DNA of 64,000 nt from assembly GCF_002797715.1 (NCBI RefSeq), contig NZ_PGFF01000001.1:2689304-2753303 (forward strand), written 5' to 3'. This stretch comes from Diaminobutyricimonas aerilata (GTDB lineage Bacteria > Actinomycetota > Actinomycetes > Actinomycetales > Microbacteriaceae). The notes under the pieces were generated by a model, which saw only the letters and a list, made by a program, of their open reading frames with translations, was not told where the DNA came from and searched no databases. Position numbers and translations under genes: made by a program. Shown in pieces: positions 16,175-27,559 of the stretch (its first letter is position 1; each line of letters opens with the position of its first letter).

Positions 16175-17584
16175 ATGGACCTCTCCTTCGTCTTCGGACC
16201 CGTCGGCCTCACCATCGCCGGTGTCGCCGTCGCCCTGCTGGTCGCCTTCCTCATCGCGCGGGGCATGTACCGCGTCGCGGCCCCGGACGAGGCCATCATC
16301 GTCACCGGCCGTCGCGCCCGGCGGACGACGGACGCGCAGGGCAAGGAGACGAGCCTCTCCGGCCAGCGGGTCGTGCACGGCTCCGGCGTCTTCGTCGCCC
16401 CGTTCTTCCAGAAGGCGTTCAAGGTGTCGCTGCGTTCGCGCGCGATCGGCATCCAGGGGGTGGCGCAGACCTCCAACGGCATCACCATCCAGGTGGATGC
16501 GGTCGCCGTCGTGAAGATCGGCGACAGCGACGCGGCGATCCGCGCGGCCGCCCAGCGGTTCCTCGAGCAGGACAAGCAGATCGACCAGTTCACCCAGGAG
16601 GTGCTGTCGGGATCCCTGCGCGCCAGCATCGGCGGATCGACGGTCAAGCAGATCATCGAGGACCGTGCCGCGCTCGGCGACGCCGTGCTCATGGGCGCAC
16701 GCGAGTCGCTCGCCAACCAGGGACTCGATGTCGACTCCTTCCAGATCAAGGAGATCAGCGACCAGCTCGACTACATCTCCGACCTGGGTCGGCCCGAGCA
16801 GGCGCTCGTGCGCCAGGCGGCCGAGATCGCCGAGGCCGAAGCGGACAAGAAGGCCCAGCAGGCGCGGATCGCCGCCGACGAGGCGATCGCCGACGCGAAC
16901 CGGATGCTGTCGCTCAAGAACGCCGCCATCCAGCTCGAGACCGACAAGGCGAAGGCCGAGGCCGAGGCCGCGAAGCCCCTCGCCGACGCCCGTGCGCAGC
17001 AGGGCATCATCGCCGAGCGCGAGCTGACCGCCCAGCGCCAGGCGCAGCTCCGCGAAGCGGAGCTGCAATCGGAGATCCGCGTCGTCGCGGACGCCGAGGC
17101 GTACCGCATCCGCCAGATCGCCGAAGCGCAGGCCCAGGCCGCCGTGCTGACCGCGAACGCCGACCGCGACCGCCGCATCGCGGAGTCGCAGGCGTTGCGC
17201 GCGGAGGGTGACGCGGAGGCCGAGGCGATCCTCGCGAAGGGAAAGGCGGAGGCCGAGGCGACCCGCTTGCGCGCCGAAGCCCTCTCCGAGGAGTCGGAGG
17301 CGCTCATCCGGCTGCGTCTCGTGGAGTCGCTGCCCGAGATCGCGCGTCGACTCGCGGAGCCGATGTCGAACATCGACCAGCTCACGGTCGTCTCGACCGA
17401 CGGAGCGAGCCAGCTCGGCAAGAACGTCGTCAGCGGCGTGACCCAGCTCGACGCGATGCTGAGCTCGACCCTCGGTGTCGGCGTGAAGGACCTGCTCGGC
17501 GGGTTCGCCGGCGGGGCCGCGGCGACGGCGGCCGCCGCCGCGACGCACGGCAACGGCGACGCCGCGCCGGCGGAGCGATCCTGA
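16175..17584 (+). CDS. Flotillin-like SPFH/Band-7 family membrane protein
   Basis: A 469-residue protein with one N-terminal membrane helix (about residues 10-29) and an SPFH domain (about 35-200, including [12 protein letters not shown] and FQIKEISDQ). A long Ala/Glu-rich coiled coil with repeated [10 protein letters not shown]- and AEAEAI-like segments (about 210-390) follows, with a Gly/Ala-rich tail. Flotillins organise membrane microdomains and scaffold other proteins. A GAGGGT hexamer ends six bases before the ATG, with no Shine-Dalgarno, suggesting a leaderless transcript. The stop overlaps the following NUDIX gene. Confidence 0.92.
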   Translation: MDLSFVFGPVGLTIAGVAVALLVAFLIARGMYRVAAPDEAIIVTGRRARRTTDAQGKETSLSGQRVVHGSGVFVAPFFQKAFKVSLRSRAIGIQGVAQTSNGITIQVDAVAVVKIGDSDAAIRAAAQRFLEQDKQIDQFTQEVLSGSLRASIGGSTVKQIIEDRAALGDAVLMGARESLANQGLDVDSFQIKEISDQLDYISDLGRPEQALVRQAAEIAEAEADKKAQQARIAADEAIADANRMLSLKNAAIQLETDKAKAEAEAAKPLADARAQQGIIAERELTAQRQAQLREAELQSEIRVVADAEAYRIRQIAEAQAQAAVLTANADRDRRIAESQALRAEGDAEAEAILAKGKAEAEATRLRAEALSEESEALIRLRLVESLPEIARRLAEPMSNIDQLTVVSTDGASQLGKNVVSGVTQLDAMLSSTLGVGVKDLLGGFAGGAAATAAAAATHGNGDAAPAERS

Positions 17585-17991
17585 CCGCCCCCGTCATCCG
17601 CATCGCCGCCGGACTCATCGTCGACGACGCGGGGCGCATGCTCCTCGTGCGCAAACGCGGCACGACCGTGTTCATGCAACCCGGCGGCAAGCTCGAGCCC
17701 GGTGAGGACGGCGCCCAGGCGCTCGCGCGTGAACTCAACGAGGAGCTCGGGCTGCCCGTGTCGACGCTCGGCTACGAGTTCCTCGGACGGTTCGACGCGG
17801 CCGCCGCGAACGAGGCCGGTCACCGGGTGGATGCGGATGTGTTCGCCGTGCCCACTCCGCGCGACATCGCCGTCGCCGCTGAGATCGAGGAGGCGCTCTG
17901 GGCGGACGTGGAAGAGGCGCGAGCGTTGCCGCTCGCGCCTCTCACGCTCGATCACCTGATCCCGATCGTGGTCACCCGCCTCGGCGGCTGA
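17581..17991 (+). CDS. NUDIX hydrolase, probable non-canonical CTG start
   Basis: The first canonical start in frame is ATG 17638, but the first strand of the NUDIX fold ([17 protein letters not shown]) is encoded upstream of it and begins at CTG 17581. That codon overlaps the flotillin stop as CTGA, just like the ATGA overlaps elsewhere. Starting there gives 136 residues. The NUDIX box runs from GGKLEPGED to RELNEELGL (about residues 39-60) and has the metal-binding REL-x-EE core. The protein probably hydrolyses a nucleoside diphosphate derivative. Starting at 17638 would give 117 residues and remove a core strand. Confidence 0.8.
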   Translation: MTAPVIRIAAGLIVDDAGRMLLVRKRGTTVFMQPGGKLEPGEDGAQALARELNEELGLPVSTLGYEFLGRFDAAAANEAGHRVDADVFAVPTPRDIAVAAEIEEALWADVEEARALPLAPLTLDHLIPIVVTRLGG

Positions 17992-18000
17992 CCGCGCCGG

Positions 18001-18915
18001 TCACGAGGTCGGAGTCGGGGTGGGGGTCGGGGTCGACTCCTCGGTGAACGTGTCGCCGGCCGCTTCGGCGATGAAGCTCGCGAACGCCTGCGCGTCGCTC
18101 GGCGCGCCGCGGTAGACCGCGCCGTTCACGAGCACGAGAGGCGTCGACTCGAGTCGCTCGACCTCGTCGGTGCCGTCGATCGGGCCGTTCTGGGCCCGTG
18201 TCGAGGCGTCCTGCGCCCAGTTCATGAAGTCGCCGTCCTGGATGCACTCCTCGATGTCGTCGACGTTCTCGACGCCCTCGACACCGGAGATGAGCTCCGC
18301 GATCTCCTCGTTGGTGAGACCCGGCGTGCCCTCCGCGGGCTGGTTCTCGAACATCGCCGTGTTGACGCCGAAGAACGCGTCGGGCGAGTTCTCCGCGACG
18401 CAGCCCATGGCCGCGACGGCGCGGGTGGAGTAGCGCGTGCCCTGCGAGGCGCGGTCGAGGATCGAGATCGGATGGATCTCGAGCGTGATCGCGTCCTCGT
18501 CGAGCAGCGTCTGCAGCTGCTCGCTGTTCGCCTGCTCGAACTGCGCACAGAACGGGCACATGTAGTCGAGGTAGACCCGCACGTCGATCTCGTCGTCCTC
18601 GTTCTCGGGGAACGGAGTCGGGTCCTCGCCGGCCTTGATGCCGGGCGTCTGCACGGCCGTGAGGCCCTGCTCGATCTTGATGCCGTCCGCGAGCATGTTC
18701 TGCGGACCGGGGCCGGCCGGGCGGATCGAGTTCACGATCACGAGTGCGACGATCGCCACGATCGCGAGGGTGCCGAGGATGATGCCGCCTTGCAGCAGCA
18801 CCTTCTTACGACGGTCCTTCTTTTTCTGCTCCTCGCGCAGCTGGCGCGCCTTCTCACGTGCCGCCTCACGGCGCTGGTTCTTCGTCAGGCGGTCGCCCGC
18901 TCCCCCGTCGGTCAT
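18001..18915 (-). CDS. Membrane-anchored DsbA-like thioredoxin-fold protein
   Basis: A 304-residue protein starting at ATG 18915 (GCGAGG upstream). A basic, charged N-terminus (NQRREAAREKARQLREEQ) precedes one membrane helix (about residues 42-62). The extracytoplasmic thioredoxin fold carries CPFC (in YMCPFCAQFE, about residue 118) and a cis-Pro in STPLVLVNG, as in DsbA-family oxidoreductases. It ends in a Thr/Pro repeat tail, TPTPTPTPTS. It likely forms or shuffles disulfides in exported proteins. It is divergent from ugpC and convergent with the NUDIX gene. Confidence 0.88.
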   Translation of the reverse strand: MTDGGAGDRLTKNQRREAAREKARQLREEQKKKDRRKKVLLQGGIILGTLAIVAIVALVIVNSIRPAGPGPQNMLADGIKIEQGLTAVQTPGIKAGEDPTPFPENEDDEIDVRVYLDYMCPFCAQFEQANSEQLQTLLDEDAITLEIHPISILDRASQGTRYSTRAVAAMGCVAENSPDAFFGVNTAMFENQPAEGTPGLTNEEIAELISGVEGVENVDDIEECIQDGDFMNWAQDASTRAQNGPIDGTDEVERLESTPLVLVNGAVYRGAPSDAQAFASFIAEAAGDTFTEESTPTPTPTPTS

Positions 18916-19057
18916 CAAACCTCGCTCTATCGGGCCCGGTGGCCACTTGCCTGTGCAGGCTCCTCGGGTCGGAGCCTGGGCGATCGTACGTACCGCGTCT
19001 GAGAGGTCTCTCGGCGGCAGCTGAAACAGCCTAGCGAAGCCGTATGCTCCCGTTCGG

Positions 19058-19087
19058 TTCACACCCTCGTTCGCGGGGTGGCATACT
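19058..19087 (+). promoter_or_regulatory. Putative promoter of ugpC
   Basis: TTCACA (19058-19063) and CATACT (19082-19087) are spaced 18 bases apart, about 100 bases ahead of the ATG at 19191, so this mRNA would have a leader with a GGAG ribosome site, unlike many genes here. The assignment rests on sequence similarity to a housekeeping promoter only. Confidence 0.4.
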
Positions 19088-19190
19088 GAACCCCACAGGT
19101 CGACGGCGCCCGAGCTTCAGACGTCATCGATCATCCATTCACAACGGATCGTCCGGCACGTACCTGCCGGTGAAGGAGAACACGAAGACA

Positions 19191-20285
<1,095 letters not shown>

Positions 20286-20299
20286 TCGCACCACCTTCT

Positions 20300-20339
20300 G
20301 GGCGAGCCCGTCACCACGTGTGACGGGCTCGTCCCTTTT
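20300..20339 (+). terminator. Rho-independent terminator of ugpC
   Basis: GGGCGAGCCCGTCAC (20300-20314) pairs with GTGACGGGCTCGTCCC (20320-20335), with one bulged base, a five-base loop and a TTTT tail. It isolates ugpC from the downstream kinase-like gene. Confidence 0.9.
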
Positions 20340-20358
20340 CCGGGGGAGAATCGACAGC

Positions 20359-21639
20359 ATGGCTGGTTCACTCAACATCACGTCGGCGACGGTCGACCCG
20401 GGGCTGCTCGACCTGCCCTGGAACCTGCCGCTCGAGTTGTGGCCCGACGAGGTCATCGCGGCACTGCCCAAGGGCATCTCGCGGCACCTCGTGCGCTTCG
20501 TGCACCTCGGCGGGTACGTCGTCGCGATCAAGGAGACGACCCAGGAGCTCGCCGCCCGCGAGTACGACATGCTGCGTACGCTGCAGCGCCTCGACATCCC
20601 GTGCGTCGACCCGGTCGCCGTCATCACGAACCGCACCGACGACGAGGGCACCCCGCTCGACCCGGTGCTCGTGACCCGGCACTTGAAGTTCTCGCTCCCC
20701 TACCGCGCGCTCTACTCGCAGACCCTGCGCCCCGAGACGGCGACCCGACTGGTCGATGCCCTCGCGTTGCTGCTCGTGCGCCTGCACATCGCCGGGTTCT
20801 TCTGGGGAGACGTGTCGCTGTCGAACACCCTCTTCCGCCGCGACGCGGGTGCCTTCGCCGCCTACCTCGTCGACGCGGAGACGGGGCAGCTGTACGACGG
20901 CGGACTCTCGAACGGGCAGCGTGAGAACGACCTCGAGATCGCTCGCGTGAACATCGCCGGCGAGCTGCTCGACCTCGAGGCGGGCAACCGCCTCGACGAG
21001 GCCCTCGACCCGGTCGAGGTGAGCAGCCGCATCGTCGCCCAGTACCGGATGCTCTGGCGCGAGCTCACCGGAGCCGAGAAGTTCGACCAATCCGAGCGGT
21101 GGCGCATCGCGCAGCGCGTCGAGCGGTTGAACGACCTCGGCTTCGACATCGAGGAACTCGCCATCCGCACCGACGACGCGGGTACGACCGTGCACATCCA
21201 GCCGAAGGTCGTCGACGCCGGCCACCATTCGCGCCGGCTGCTGCGACTCACGGGCCTCGATGCGGGCGAGAACCAGGCGCGCCGTCTGCTCAACGACCTC
21301 GACTCCTACCGGGCGAGCTCACGCCGGAAGGACGTCGACGAGGAGGTGATCGCGCACGAGTGGCTCGCCCGCGTGTTCGAGCCGATCACCCGCGCGATCC
21401 CCCGCGACCTGACCCGCAAGCTCGAGCCGGCGGAAGTCTTCCATCAGCTGCTCGACCACCGCTGGTACATGTCGCAGAACGAGGGCCGCGACGTGCCCCT
21501 CTCGGAGGCGCTCACCTCGTACATCGACACGGTGCTGCGGCACCGTCGCGACGAGGTGACCGTGATCGACCCGCCGACGGGCGCGATCACCCTCCCGACC
21601 GACATCGTCGACGAGGACGACTGGCGCGCGAAGGTCTGA
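20359..21639 (+). CDS. DUF4032 / LPS-kinase-like protein
   Basis: A 426-residue soluble protein. The N-terminal half has a protein-kinase-like fold: GYVVAIKETT (a Lys in the ATP site, about residue 59), LHIAGFFWGDVSLSNTLFRR (catalytic-loop-like Gly-Asp and Asn, about 145-165) and YLVDAETGQLYDG (a DxE in place of the usual DFG metal site). The C-terminal half is the DUF4032 region. Such proteins occur widely in actinobacteria and are annotated as lipopolysaccharide-kinase-like, although these bacteria lack LPS. The substrate is unknown. Start ATG 20359 follows GGGGGAG. It is convergent with rlmB. Confidence 0.82.
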   Translation: MAGSLNITSATVDPGLLDLPWNLPLELWPDEVIAALPKGISRHLVRFVHLGGYVVAIKETTQELAAREYDMLRTLQRLDIPCVDPVAVITNRTDDEGTPLDPVLVTRHLKFSLPYRALYSQTLRPETATRLVDALALLLVRLHIAGFFWGDVSLSNTLFRRDAGAFAAYLVDAETGQLYDGGLSNGQRENDLEIARVNIAGELLDLEAGNRLDEALDPVEVSSRIVAQYRMLWRELTGAEKFDQSERWRIAQRVERLNDLGFDIEELAIRTDDAGTTVHIQPKVVDAGHHSRRLLRLTGLDAGENQARRLLNDLDSYRASSRRKDVDEEVIAHEWLARVFEPITRAIPRDLTRKLEPAEVFHQLLDHRWYMSQNEGRDVPLSEALTSYIDTVLRHRRDEVTVIDPPTGAITLPTDIVDEDDWRAKV

Positions 21640-21693
21640 TCCGCCGCGCGGAGGTCTGACCCGCCGCGCAACGTCTGCCCCGTCGGGCCCGGC

Positions 21694-22684
21694 TCAGCGC
21701 CGGGCCGCGGCCTCCGCACGCAGCTTCGACACCTCGTAGAGGGCGACGCTCGTCGCGATCCCGGCGTTGAGCGACTCGACGTCGGAGCTGATCGGCACCG
21801 AGACGACCGCGTCGCACGTCTCCGTGACCAGTCGCGACAGGCCCTTGCCCTCGCTGCCGGTGACGATCACGATCGGCTCGGTCGCGAAGCCGAGGCCCGG
21901 CAGGTCCACGTCGCCCCCGCCGTCGAGGCCCAGCACGAACACGCCGCGCTCCTTGAGCGCCTTGAGCGTCTGCGTGAGATTCGCGGCCATCGCGACCTTC
22001 ACGCGGGCCGCCGCTCCGGCAGAGGTCTTCCATGCCGACGCCGTCACGCCGACCGAGCGGCGCTGCGGCACGATGACACCGTGCCCGCCGAACGCGCCGA
22101 CCGAGCGGATGATCGCGCCGAGGTTGCGCGGGTCCGTCACGCCGTCCAGAGCGACGAGCAGCGGGGTCTGACCGCGGTTGATCGCCGCGTCGAGCAGCTC
22201 GAGCGGGTGCGCGTACTCGTACGGCGGCACCTTGAGCGCCAGCCCCTGGTGCACGCTGTCCGGACCGGTGAGGCGGTCGAGCTCCGGACGCATGACCTCG
22301 AGCACCGGGATGCCGCGACGATTGGCGAGCGCGAGCACCTCCCGCACGCGGTCGTCCATCTCGAGTCGCGTCGCCATGTACAGCGTCGTCGCGGGGATCT
22401 TCGCCCGCAGCGCCTCGACGACCGAGTTGCGACCGGTCACCATCTCGGCGTCGTCCGAGGACTTGCGCGGGGCACGCGCGCGGGGCGCATCCGTACCGCC
22501 CTTGCCCGAGCGTGACCGGGCCGCCTCGAGACGCTCCTGAGCGGCCTTGCGCTTGCCGGCCGGGTGCCAGGTGCGGTCCTCCGCCTTCGGAGTGGGGCCC
22601 TTGCCCTCGAGCGCTTGACGCCCCTGTCCGCCCGACCCGACGGTCGCGCCCTTCTTGCCCTTGCGTGCGCCTGGGCGCCCCGGC

Positions 22685-22692
<8 letters not shown>
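21694..22692 (-). CDS. rlmB: 23S rRNA (guanosine-2'-O-)-methyltransferase, RlmB/TrmH family
   Basis: A 332-residue SpoU-family methyltransferase. A long basic, disordered N-terminus (about residues 1-85, rich in Lys, Gly and Arg) is followed by the substrate-binding domain (VTGRNSVVEAL) and the knotted SPOUT domain. Its three motifs are visible: DGVTDPRNLGAIIRS, IVIVTGSEGKGLS and SVPISSDVESLNA. It methylates a ribose in 23S rRNA. ATG 22692 lies six bases after GGAGG and overlaps the cysS end by eight bases. It is the last gene of the carD operon. The long basic extension is common in actinobacterial members. Confidence 0.93.
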
Positions 22693-24103
<1,411 letters not shown>

Positions 24104-24141
24104 CCGCCCCATGCTACCGAGGGGCGGGCCGTGTGTCGGGG

Positions 24142-25329
24142 TCAGCGGTCGTCGCGATCGAGCACGAGCGCGGTCGCGACGGCGGTGAGTCCCTCGCCGC
24201 GACCGGTGAAGCCGAGGCCGTCGGAGGTCGTCGCCGACACGCTCACCGGCGCCCCGACGAGGTCGGTGAGCCGGCGCTCCATCTCCGCACGTCGTGACGC
24301 GAGGCGGGGCCGGTTGCCCACGATCTGCACCGCGACGTTGCCGATGCGCAGCCCGGCGGAATTCACGAGGTCGACCGTCGCCCGCAGGAACACATCGCCG
24401 TGCGCCTTCCGGTAGCGCTCGTCCGAGGTGCCGAACCTGCTGCCGATGTCGCCGAGCCCGGCCGCGGAGAGCAGGGCGTCGCAGATCGCGTGCGACACCG
24501 CGTCGCCGTCGCTGTGACCCGCGAGCCCGGGCTCATCCGGCCAGTGCAGACCGCCGAGCCAGAGCGGGTCGGCGTCGTCGTACGCGTGCACGTCGATGCC
24601 GATGCCGGTGCGGATGCCGACCGGGCGTCGCAGCATCGTCTCGGCGCGGCGCAGGTCCCACGGCGTCGTGATCTTGAAGGCCGCGTCATCGCCGGCGACG
24701 GTCGTCACCGGGTAGCCGGCGGCGGCCACGAGTGCCGCGTCGTCGGTGTGCTCCCGCTCGGCGCGCGCGTAGGCGTCGACGATCAGCTCGCGGGGGAAAC
24801 CCTGCGGCGTCTGCACGTGCACGAGCTCCGACCGGTCGACGGTACCGAGCACCGCCCCCGCCGGGTCGACGCGCTTGATGGTGTCGGCCACCGGCTGGAC
24901 CGGGATCACCCCTGCGCCGGTCTCGCGGACCGCATCCACGACCCGCTGGATCGCGTCGGTCGGCGTGAGGCAGCGGGCGGCATCGTGCACGAGGACGACG
25001 CGCGGCGCCTCCCCGAGCGCGGCGAGACCCGCCGCGACGGACGCCTGGCGGCTCTCGCCCCCCGACACGACCGAGACGTACCCGCGGGCGGCGCCTGCGA
25101 CCTGCGCGACCACCGCATCCGCCGCGTCGAGCCTGCTGCGGGGCGCGACGATCACGATGCGCGCCGGTTCCGCCAACTGCAGCACGCCCTCGAGCGCGTG
25201 CGCGAGGATGCTGCGTCCCGCGAGGGACACGAACGCCTTCGGTTCGCGGCGCCCGAGACGGGTGCCGCTCCCCGCGGCGACGATGATGATGCCGAGCGCA
25301 GGCTCGTCAGGATGCTCCGGCTCGCCCAC
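24142..25329 (-). CDS. ispDF: Bifunctional IspD/IspF isoprenoid precursor enzyme
   Basis: A 395-residue fusion. The IspD half (about residues 1-235) has the nucleotide-binding AAGSGTRLGRREPKAF and VHDAARCLTP and makes CDP-methylerythritol. The IspF half (about 238-395) has GIGIDVHAYD (metal Asp and His), HSDGDAVSHAICDALL and DIGSRFGTSD and makes the cyclodiphosphate. Both belong to the non-mevalonate pathway. Separate ispD and ispF genes are usual in other actinobacteria, while fusion is known in Microbacteriaceae relatives, which supports the placement of this genome. It starts 18 bases after carD. Confidence 0.95.
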   Translation of the reverse strand: MGEPEHPDEPALGIIIVAAGSGTRLGRREPKAFVSLAGRSILAHALEGVLQLAEPARIVIVAPRSRLDAADAVVAQVAGAARGYVSVVSGGESRQASVAAGLAALGEAPRVVLVHDAARCLTPTDAIQRVVDAVRETGAGVIPVQPVADTIKRVDPAGAVLGTVDRSELVHVQTPQGFPRELIVDAYARAEREHTDDAALVAAAGYPVTTVAGDDAAFKITTPWDLRRAETMLRRPVGIRTGIGIDVHAYDDADPLWLGGLHWPDEPGLAGHSDGDAVSHAICDALLSAAGLGDIGSRFGTSDERYRKAHGDVFLRATVDLVNSAGLRIGNVAVQIVGNRPRLASRRAEMERRLTDLVGAPVSVSATTSDGLGFTGRGEGLTAVATALVLDRDDR

Positions 25330-25347
25330 GCGCGCTCGTCCGCTCGA

Positions 25348-25830
25348 TCAGGAGGCGAGGACCTCGTCGAGCACGGTCGAGGCCTGCTCCTCGTCGGTCT
25401 TCTCGGCGAGGGCCAGCTCGGAGATCAGGATCTGACGCGCCTTCGCGAGCATGCGCTTCTCGCCGGCGGAGAGCCCGCGGTCCTGGTCGCGACGCCACAG
25501 GTCGCGCACGACCTCGGACACCTTGATGACGTCGCCGGAGGCGAGCTTCTCGAGGTTGGCCTTGTAGCGGCGGCTCCAGTTGGTGGGCTCCTCGGTGAAG
25601 GGGGCGCGCAGCACCTCGAACACGCGGTCGAGGCCCTCCTTGCCGATCACGTCGCGCACGCCGACGAGGTCGACGTTGTCGGCCGGAACCTCGATCGTCA
25701 GGTCGCCCTGCGTCACGTTGAGCTTCAGGTAGGTCTTCTCTTCACCCTTGATGACCCTGGTCTTCACCTCGGTGATGGTTGCTGCACCGTGGTGCGGGTA
25801 AACGACGGTTTCGCCGACCTCGAAAAGCAT
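25348..25830 (-). CDS. carD: CarD-family RNA polymerase-binding transcription factor
   Basis: A 160-residue protein. An N-terminal Tudor-like RNA polymerase-interacting domain ([15 protein letters not shown], about residues 5-19, to about 60) is followed by a helical DNA-binding domain with the wedge Trp in [15 protein letters not shown] (about residue 94). CarD stabilises open promoter complexes and is essential in many actinobacteria. It is the first gene of the operon carD-ispDF-cysS-rlmB. GGAGGG lies upstream of the ATG, and TAAACT at about 25858-25863 (minus strand) could be its -10 box. Confidence 0.96.
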   Translation of the reverse strand: MLFEVGETVVYPHHGAATITEVKTRVIKGEEKTYLKLNVTQGDLTIEVPADNVDLVGVRDVIGKEGLDRVFEVLRAPFTEEPTNWSRRYKANLEKLASGDVIKVSEVVRDLWRRDQDRGLSAGEKRMLAKARQILISELALAEKTDEEQASTVLDEVLAS

Positions 25831-25920
25831 GGAATATAGTCCCTCCGCAGAACTCCCAGTTTACCACAGGGCCTTTCCAGCCGGACCTGTGCGCCGACCG
25901 GGGCTGCACCGTCGCTACGG

Positions 25921-25926
25921 TAGGCT
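25921..25926 (+). promoter_or_regulatory. -10 box TAGGCT of the lipoprotein gene
   Basis: TAGGCT lies 33 bases before the GTG at 25959. This gives a short leader that includes the GGAGGGG ribosome site. The 128-base gap holds the divergent carD promoter as well. Confidence 0.4.
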
Positions 25927-25958
25927 CGACGCCGGTAAGACCGACCTGGAGGGGTTCC

Positions 25959-26543
25959 GTGAGAGCACGCGCCGCCGCATCCGTCGCCCTCGCGGGCATC
26001 ATCGCCGTCATGAGCGCGGGATGCGCCTTCGTCACGCCGCAGGCGACGCAGGAGATCAACGACGTGGTCGACGGCGCGAGCGGTCGCGTCGGTGACGTGG
26101 CGATCGAGAACGCCCTCGCCATCACCGAAGACGGCGAGACCGTCAACGTCGTCTTCTCCGTCGTGAACGAGAGCGACGACAACGTGCGCCTCGACATCAG
26201 CTACGACGAGGGCAGCGTGCAGCTCTCCGAGCAGGTGTGGGTCGACGCGGGTGAGCAGAAGACGATCGGCGTCCCCGGCGACCGTCAGGTCATCTTCGAG
26301 GGCGTCGACGCCCCGCTCGGCTCGCTCATGCCCGTGTACGTGCAGTACGGCGACGCCGAGGGCAACGAGCTCATGCTGCCCGTGCTCGACGGTCGCCTCG
26401 ACGAGTACCGCGACCTGCTGCCGACGCCGCAGCCCACGGTCGATCCCTCGCCGACCCCGACGAACACCCCGACGCCGTTCCCGACGCCCGACGGCGACAC
26501 CGAGGACAGCCCCGGCGACGAGACGGACACCGAGGAGGAGTAG
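25959..26543 (+). CDS. Putative lipoprotein with acidic Thr/Pro-rich tail
   Basis: 194 residues from GTG 25959, four bases after GGAGGGG. It has a signal peptide of about 20 residues and a lipobox ending VMSAGC (Cys near residue 22). The mature domain is mostly beta (VNVVFSVVNESDDNVRLDI), reminiscent of small immunoglobulin-like lipoprotein domains. From about residue 155 the tail is a Pro/Thr-rich spacer (TPQPT..PTPTNTPTP) ending in a highly acidic segment. It is probably anchored in the outer leaflet, with the tail reaching into the cell wall. The function is unknown. It is divergent from carD. Confidence 0.75.
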   Translation: MRARAAASVALAGIIAVMSAGCAFVTPQATQEINDVVDGASGRVGDVAIENALAITEDGETVNVVFSVVNESDDNVRLDISYDEGSVQLSEQVWVDAGEQKTIGVPGDRQVIFEGVDAPLGSLMPVYVQYGDAEGNELMLPVLDGRLDEYRDLLPTPQPTVDPSPTPTNTPTPFPTPDGDTEDSPGDETDTEEE

Positions 26544-26561
26544 GCCCCGCGTCTCCCCCTC

Positions 26562-26688
26562 CCGCTGGTCGAGCAGGCGCGGCGGAGCCCGCCGTATCGA
26601 GGCCTCCCCATCGCAGGCGGCAACCAATCGCCTCCGGCGCCCGCCCGCTCGACCGGCCGTGATACGGGCCTGCTCGCTCGACCAGCGG
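26562..26688. repeat. Intergenic inverted repeat element (GGTCGAGC type)
   Basis: CCGCTGGTCGAGCA (26562-26575) faces an inverted copy, TGCTCGCTCGACCAGCGG (26671-26688). Internal GTATCGAGGCC and GTGATACGGGCC segments also mirror each other. The element fills most of the left half of the 335-base gap 26544-26878. Repeats of this kind are scattered between genes in many actinobacterial chromosomes. The rest of the gap shows only the palindrome at 26776. Confidence 0.65.
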
Positions 26689-26775
26689 TCATCCTCCGCC
26701 GTCCCGCCGCGCATCCTTCGCCCCGCCGTGAGAATCACGCGCGCGCTCGGGAATATGGACGGCGGAATCACCGCG

Positions 26776-26799
26776 AGTGCGGCGTGTACACGCGGCACT
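26776..26799. promoter_or_regulatory. 24-base palindrome downstream of regX3
   Basis: AGTGC-G-GCGTGTACACGC-G-GCACT is symmetric about GTAC, with one mismatched pair. It lies 80 bases after the regX3 stop and could be a cruciform, a protein site or part of a transcription end. No T-run follows. Confidence 0.35.
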
Positions 26800-26878
26800 C
26801 GGCACCCGGACGCGGCGAAAGCGACCGCAGGCGCGAGGCGCCCCGGCGGAGGCGGCCCGCGCCGGCGGCACCGGGAGG

Positions 26879-27559
26879 CTACGCCTCGAAGCGGTAGCCG
26901 AGGCCGCGCACCGTCACGAGCAGCTGCGGGTCGGAGGGCACCTTCTCGATCTTCGAACGGATGCGCTTGATGTGCACGTCGAGGGTCTTGGTGTCGCCGA
27001 AGTAGTCAGCACCCCACACGCGGTCGATGAGCTGCCCGCGGGTGAGCACGCGGCCCGCGTTGCGCAGCAGCAGCTCGAGCAGCTCGAACTCCTTGAGCGG
27101 CATCGGGGTCTCCTTGCCCGCGACCGACACGGTGTGACGCTCGACATCCATCCGCACATCACCGGCCTCGAGGATGCCGTCGCCCGGCCCGTCGGATTCG
27201 ACGTGGCGGCGCAGCACGGCGCGGATGCGGGCGAGCAGCTCACGCGTCGAGTACGGCTTCGTGACGTAGTCGTCGGCGCCGAGCTCGAGTCCCACGACGA
27301 TGTCGACCTCACTGTCCTTCGCGGTCAGCATGATGATCGGCACGTTCGAGCGGGTGCGCAGCTCGCGGCACACCTCCGTGCCGGGCAGGCCGGGCAGCAT
27401 GAGGTCGAGCAGCACGAGATCTGCGCCGGCACGATCGAACTCGACGAGGGCGCTCGGCCCGTCGGCGGCGATGGTCGTCTCGTACCCCTCGCGGCTGAGC
27501 AGGAAGGCGAGCGGCTCACTGAGCGACGACTCGTCTTCGACGATGAGGATCCTGGTCAT
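26879..27559 (-). CDS. regX3: Phosphate-responsive response regulator RegX3
   Basis: A 226-residue OmpR-family regulator. The receiver domain has the acidic pair VEDE, the phosphorylated Asp in LVLLDLMLPG (about residue 52), the conserved Thr in IIMLTAKD and the Lys in VTKPYS. The winged helix follows (about 130-226), with TLDVHIKRIRSKI as recognition helix. It pairs with SenX3, whose gene overlaps its start by four bases (ATGA). In actinobacteria SenX3-RegX3 switches on phosphate-scavenging genes under phosphate limitation. PHO-box repeats lie upstream of phoU, pstS and possibly ppk in this window. Confidence 0.93.
   Translation of the reverse strand: MTRILIVEDESSLSEPLAFLLSREGYETTIAADGPSALVEFDRAGADLVLLDLMLPGLPGTEVCRELRTRSNVPIIMLTAKDSEVDIVVGLELGADDYVTKPYSTRELLARIRAVLRRHVESDGPGDGILEAGDVRMDVERHTVSVAGKETPMPLKEFELLELLLRNAGRVLTRGQLIDRVWGADYFGDTKTLDVHIKRIRSKIEKVPSDPQLLVTVRGLGYRFEA

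Noticed and set aside
16175-17584. Flotillin-like protein as part of a phage-defence system
   Set aside because: Its neighbours are a NUDIX hydrolase and a copper operon. No nuclease, NTPase or other defence gene lies beside it.
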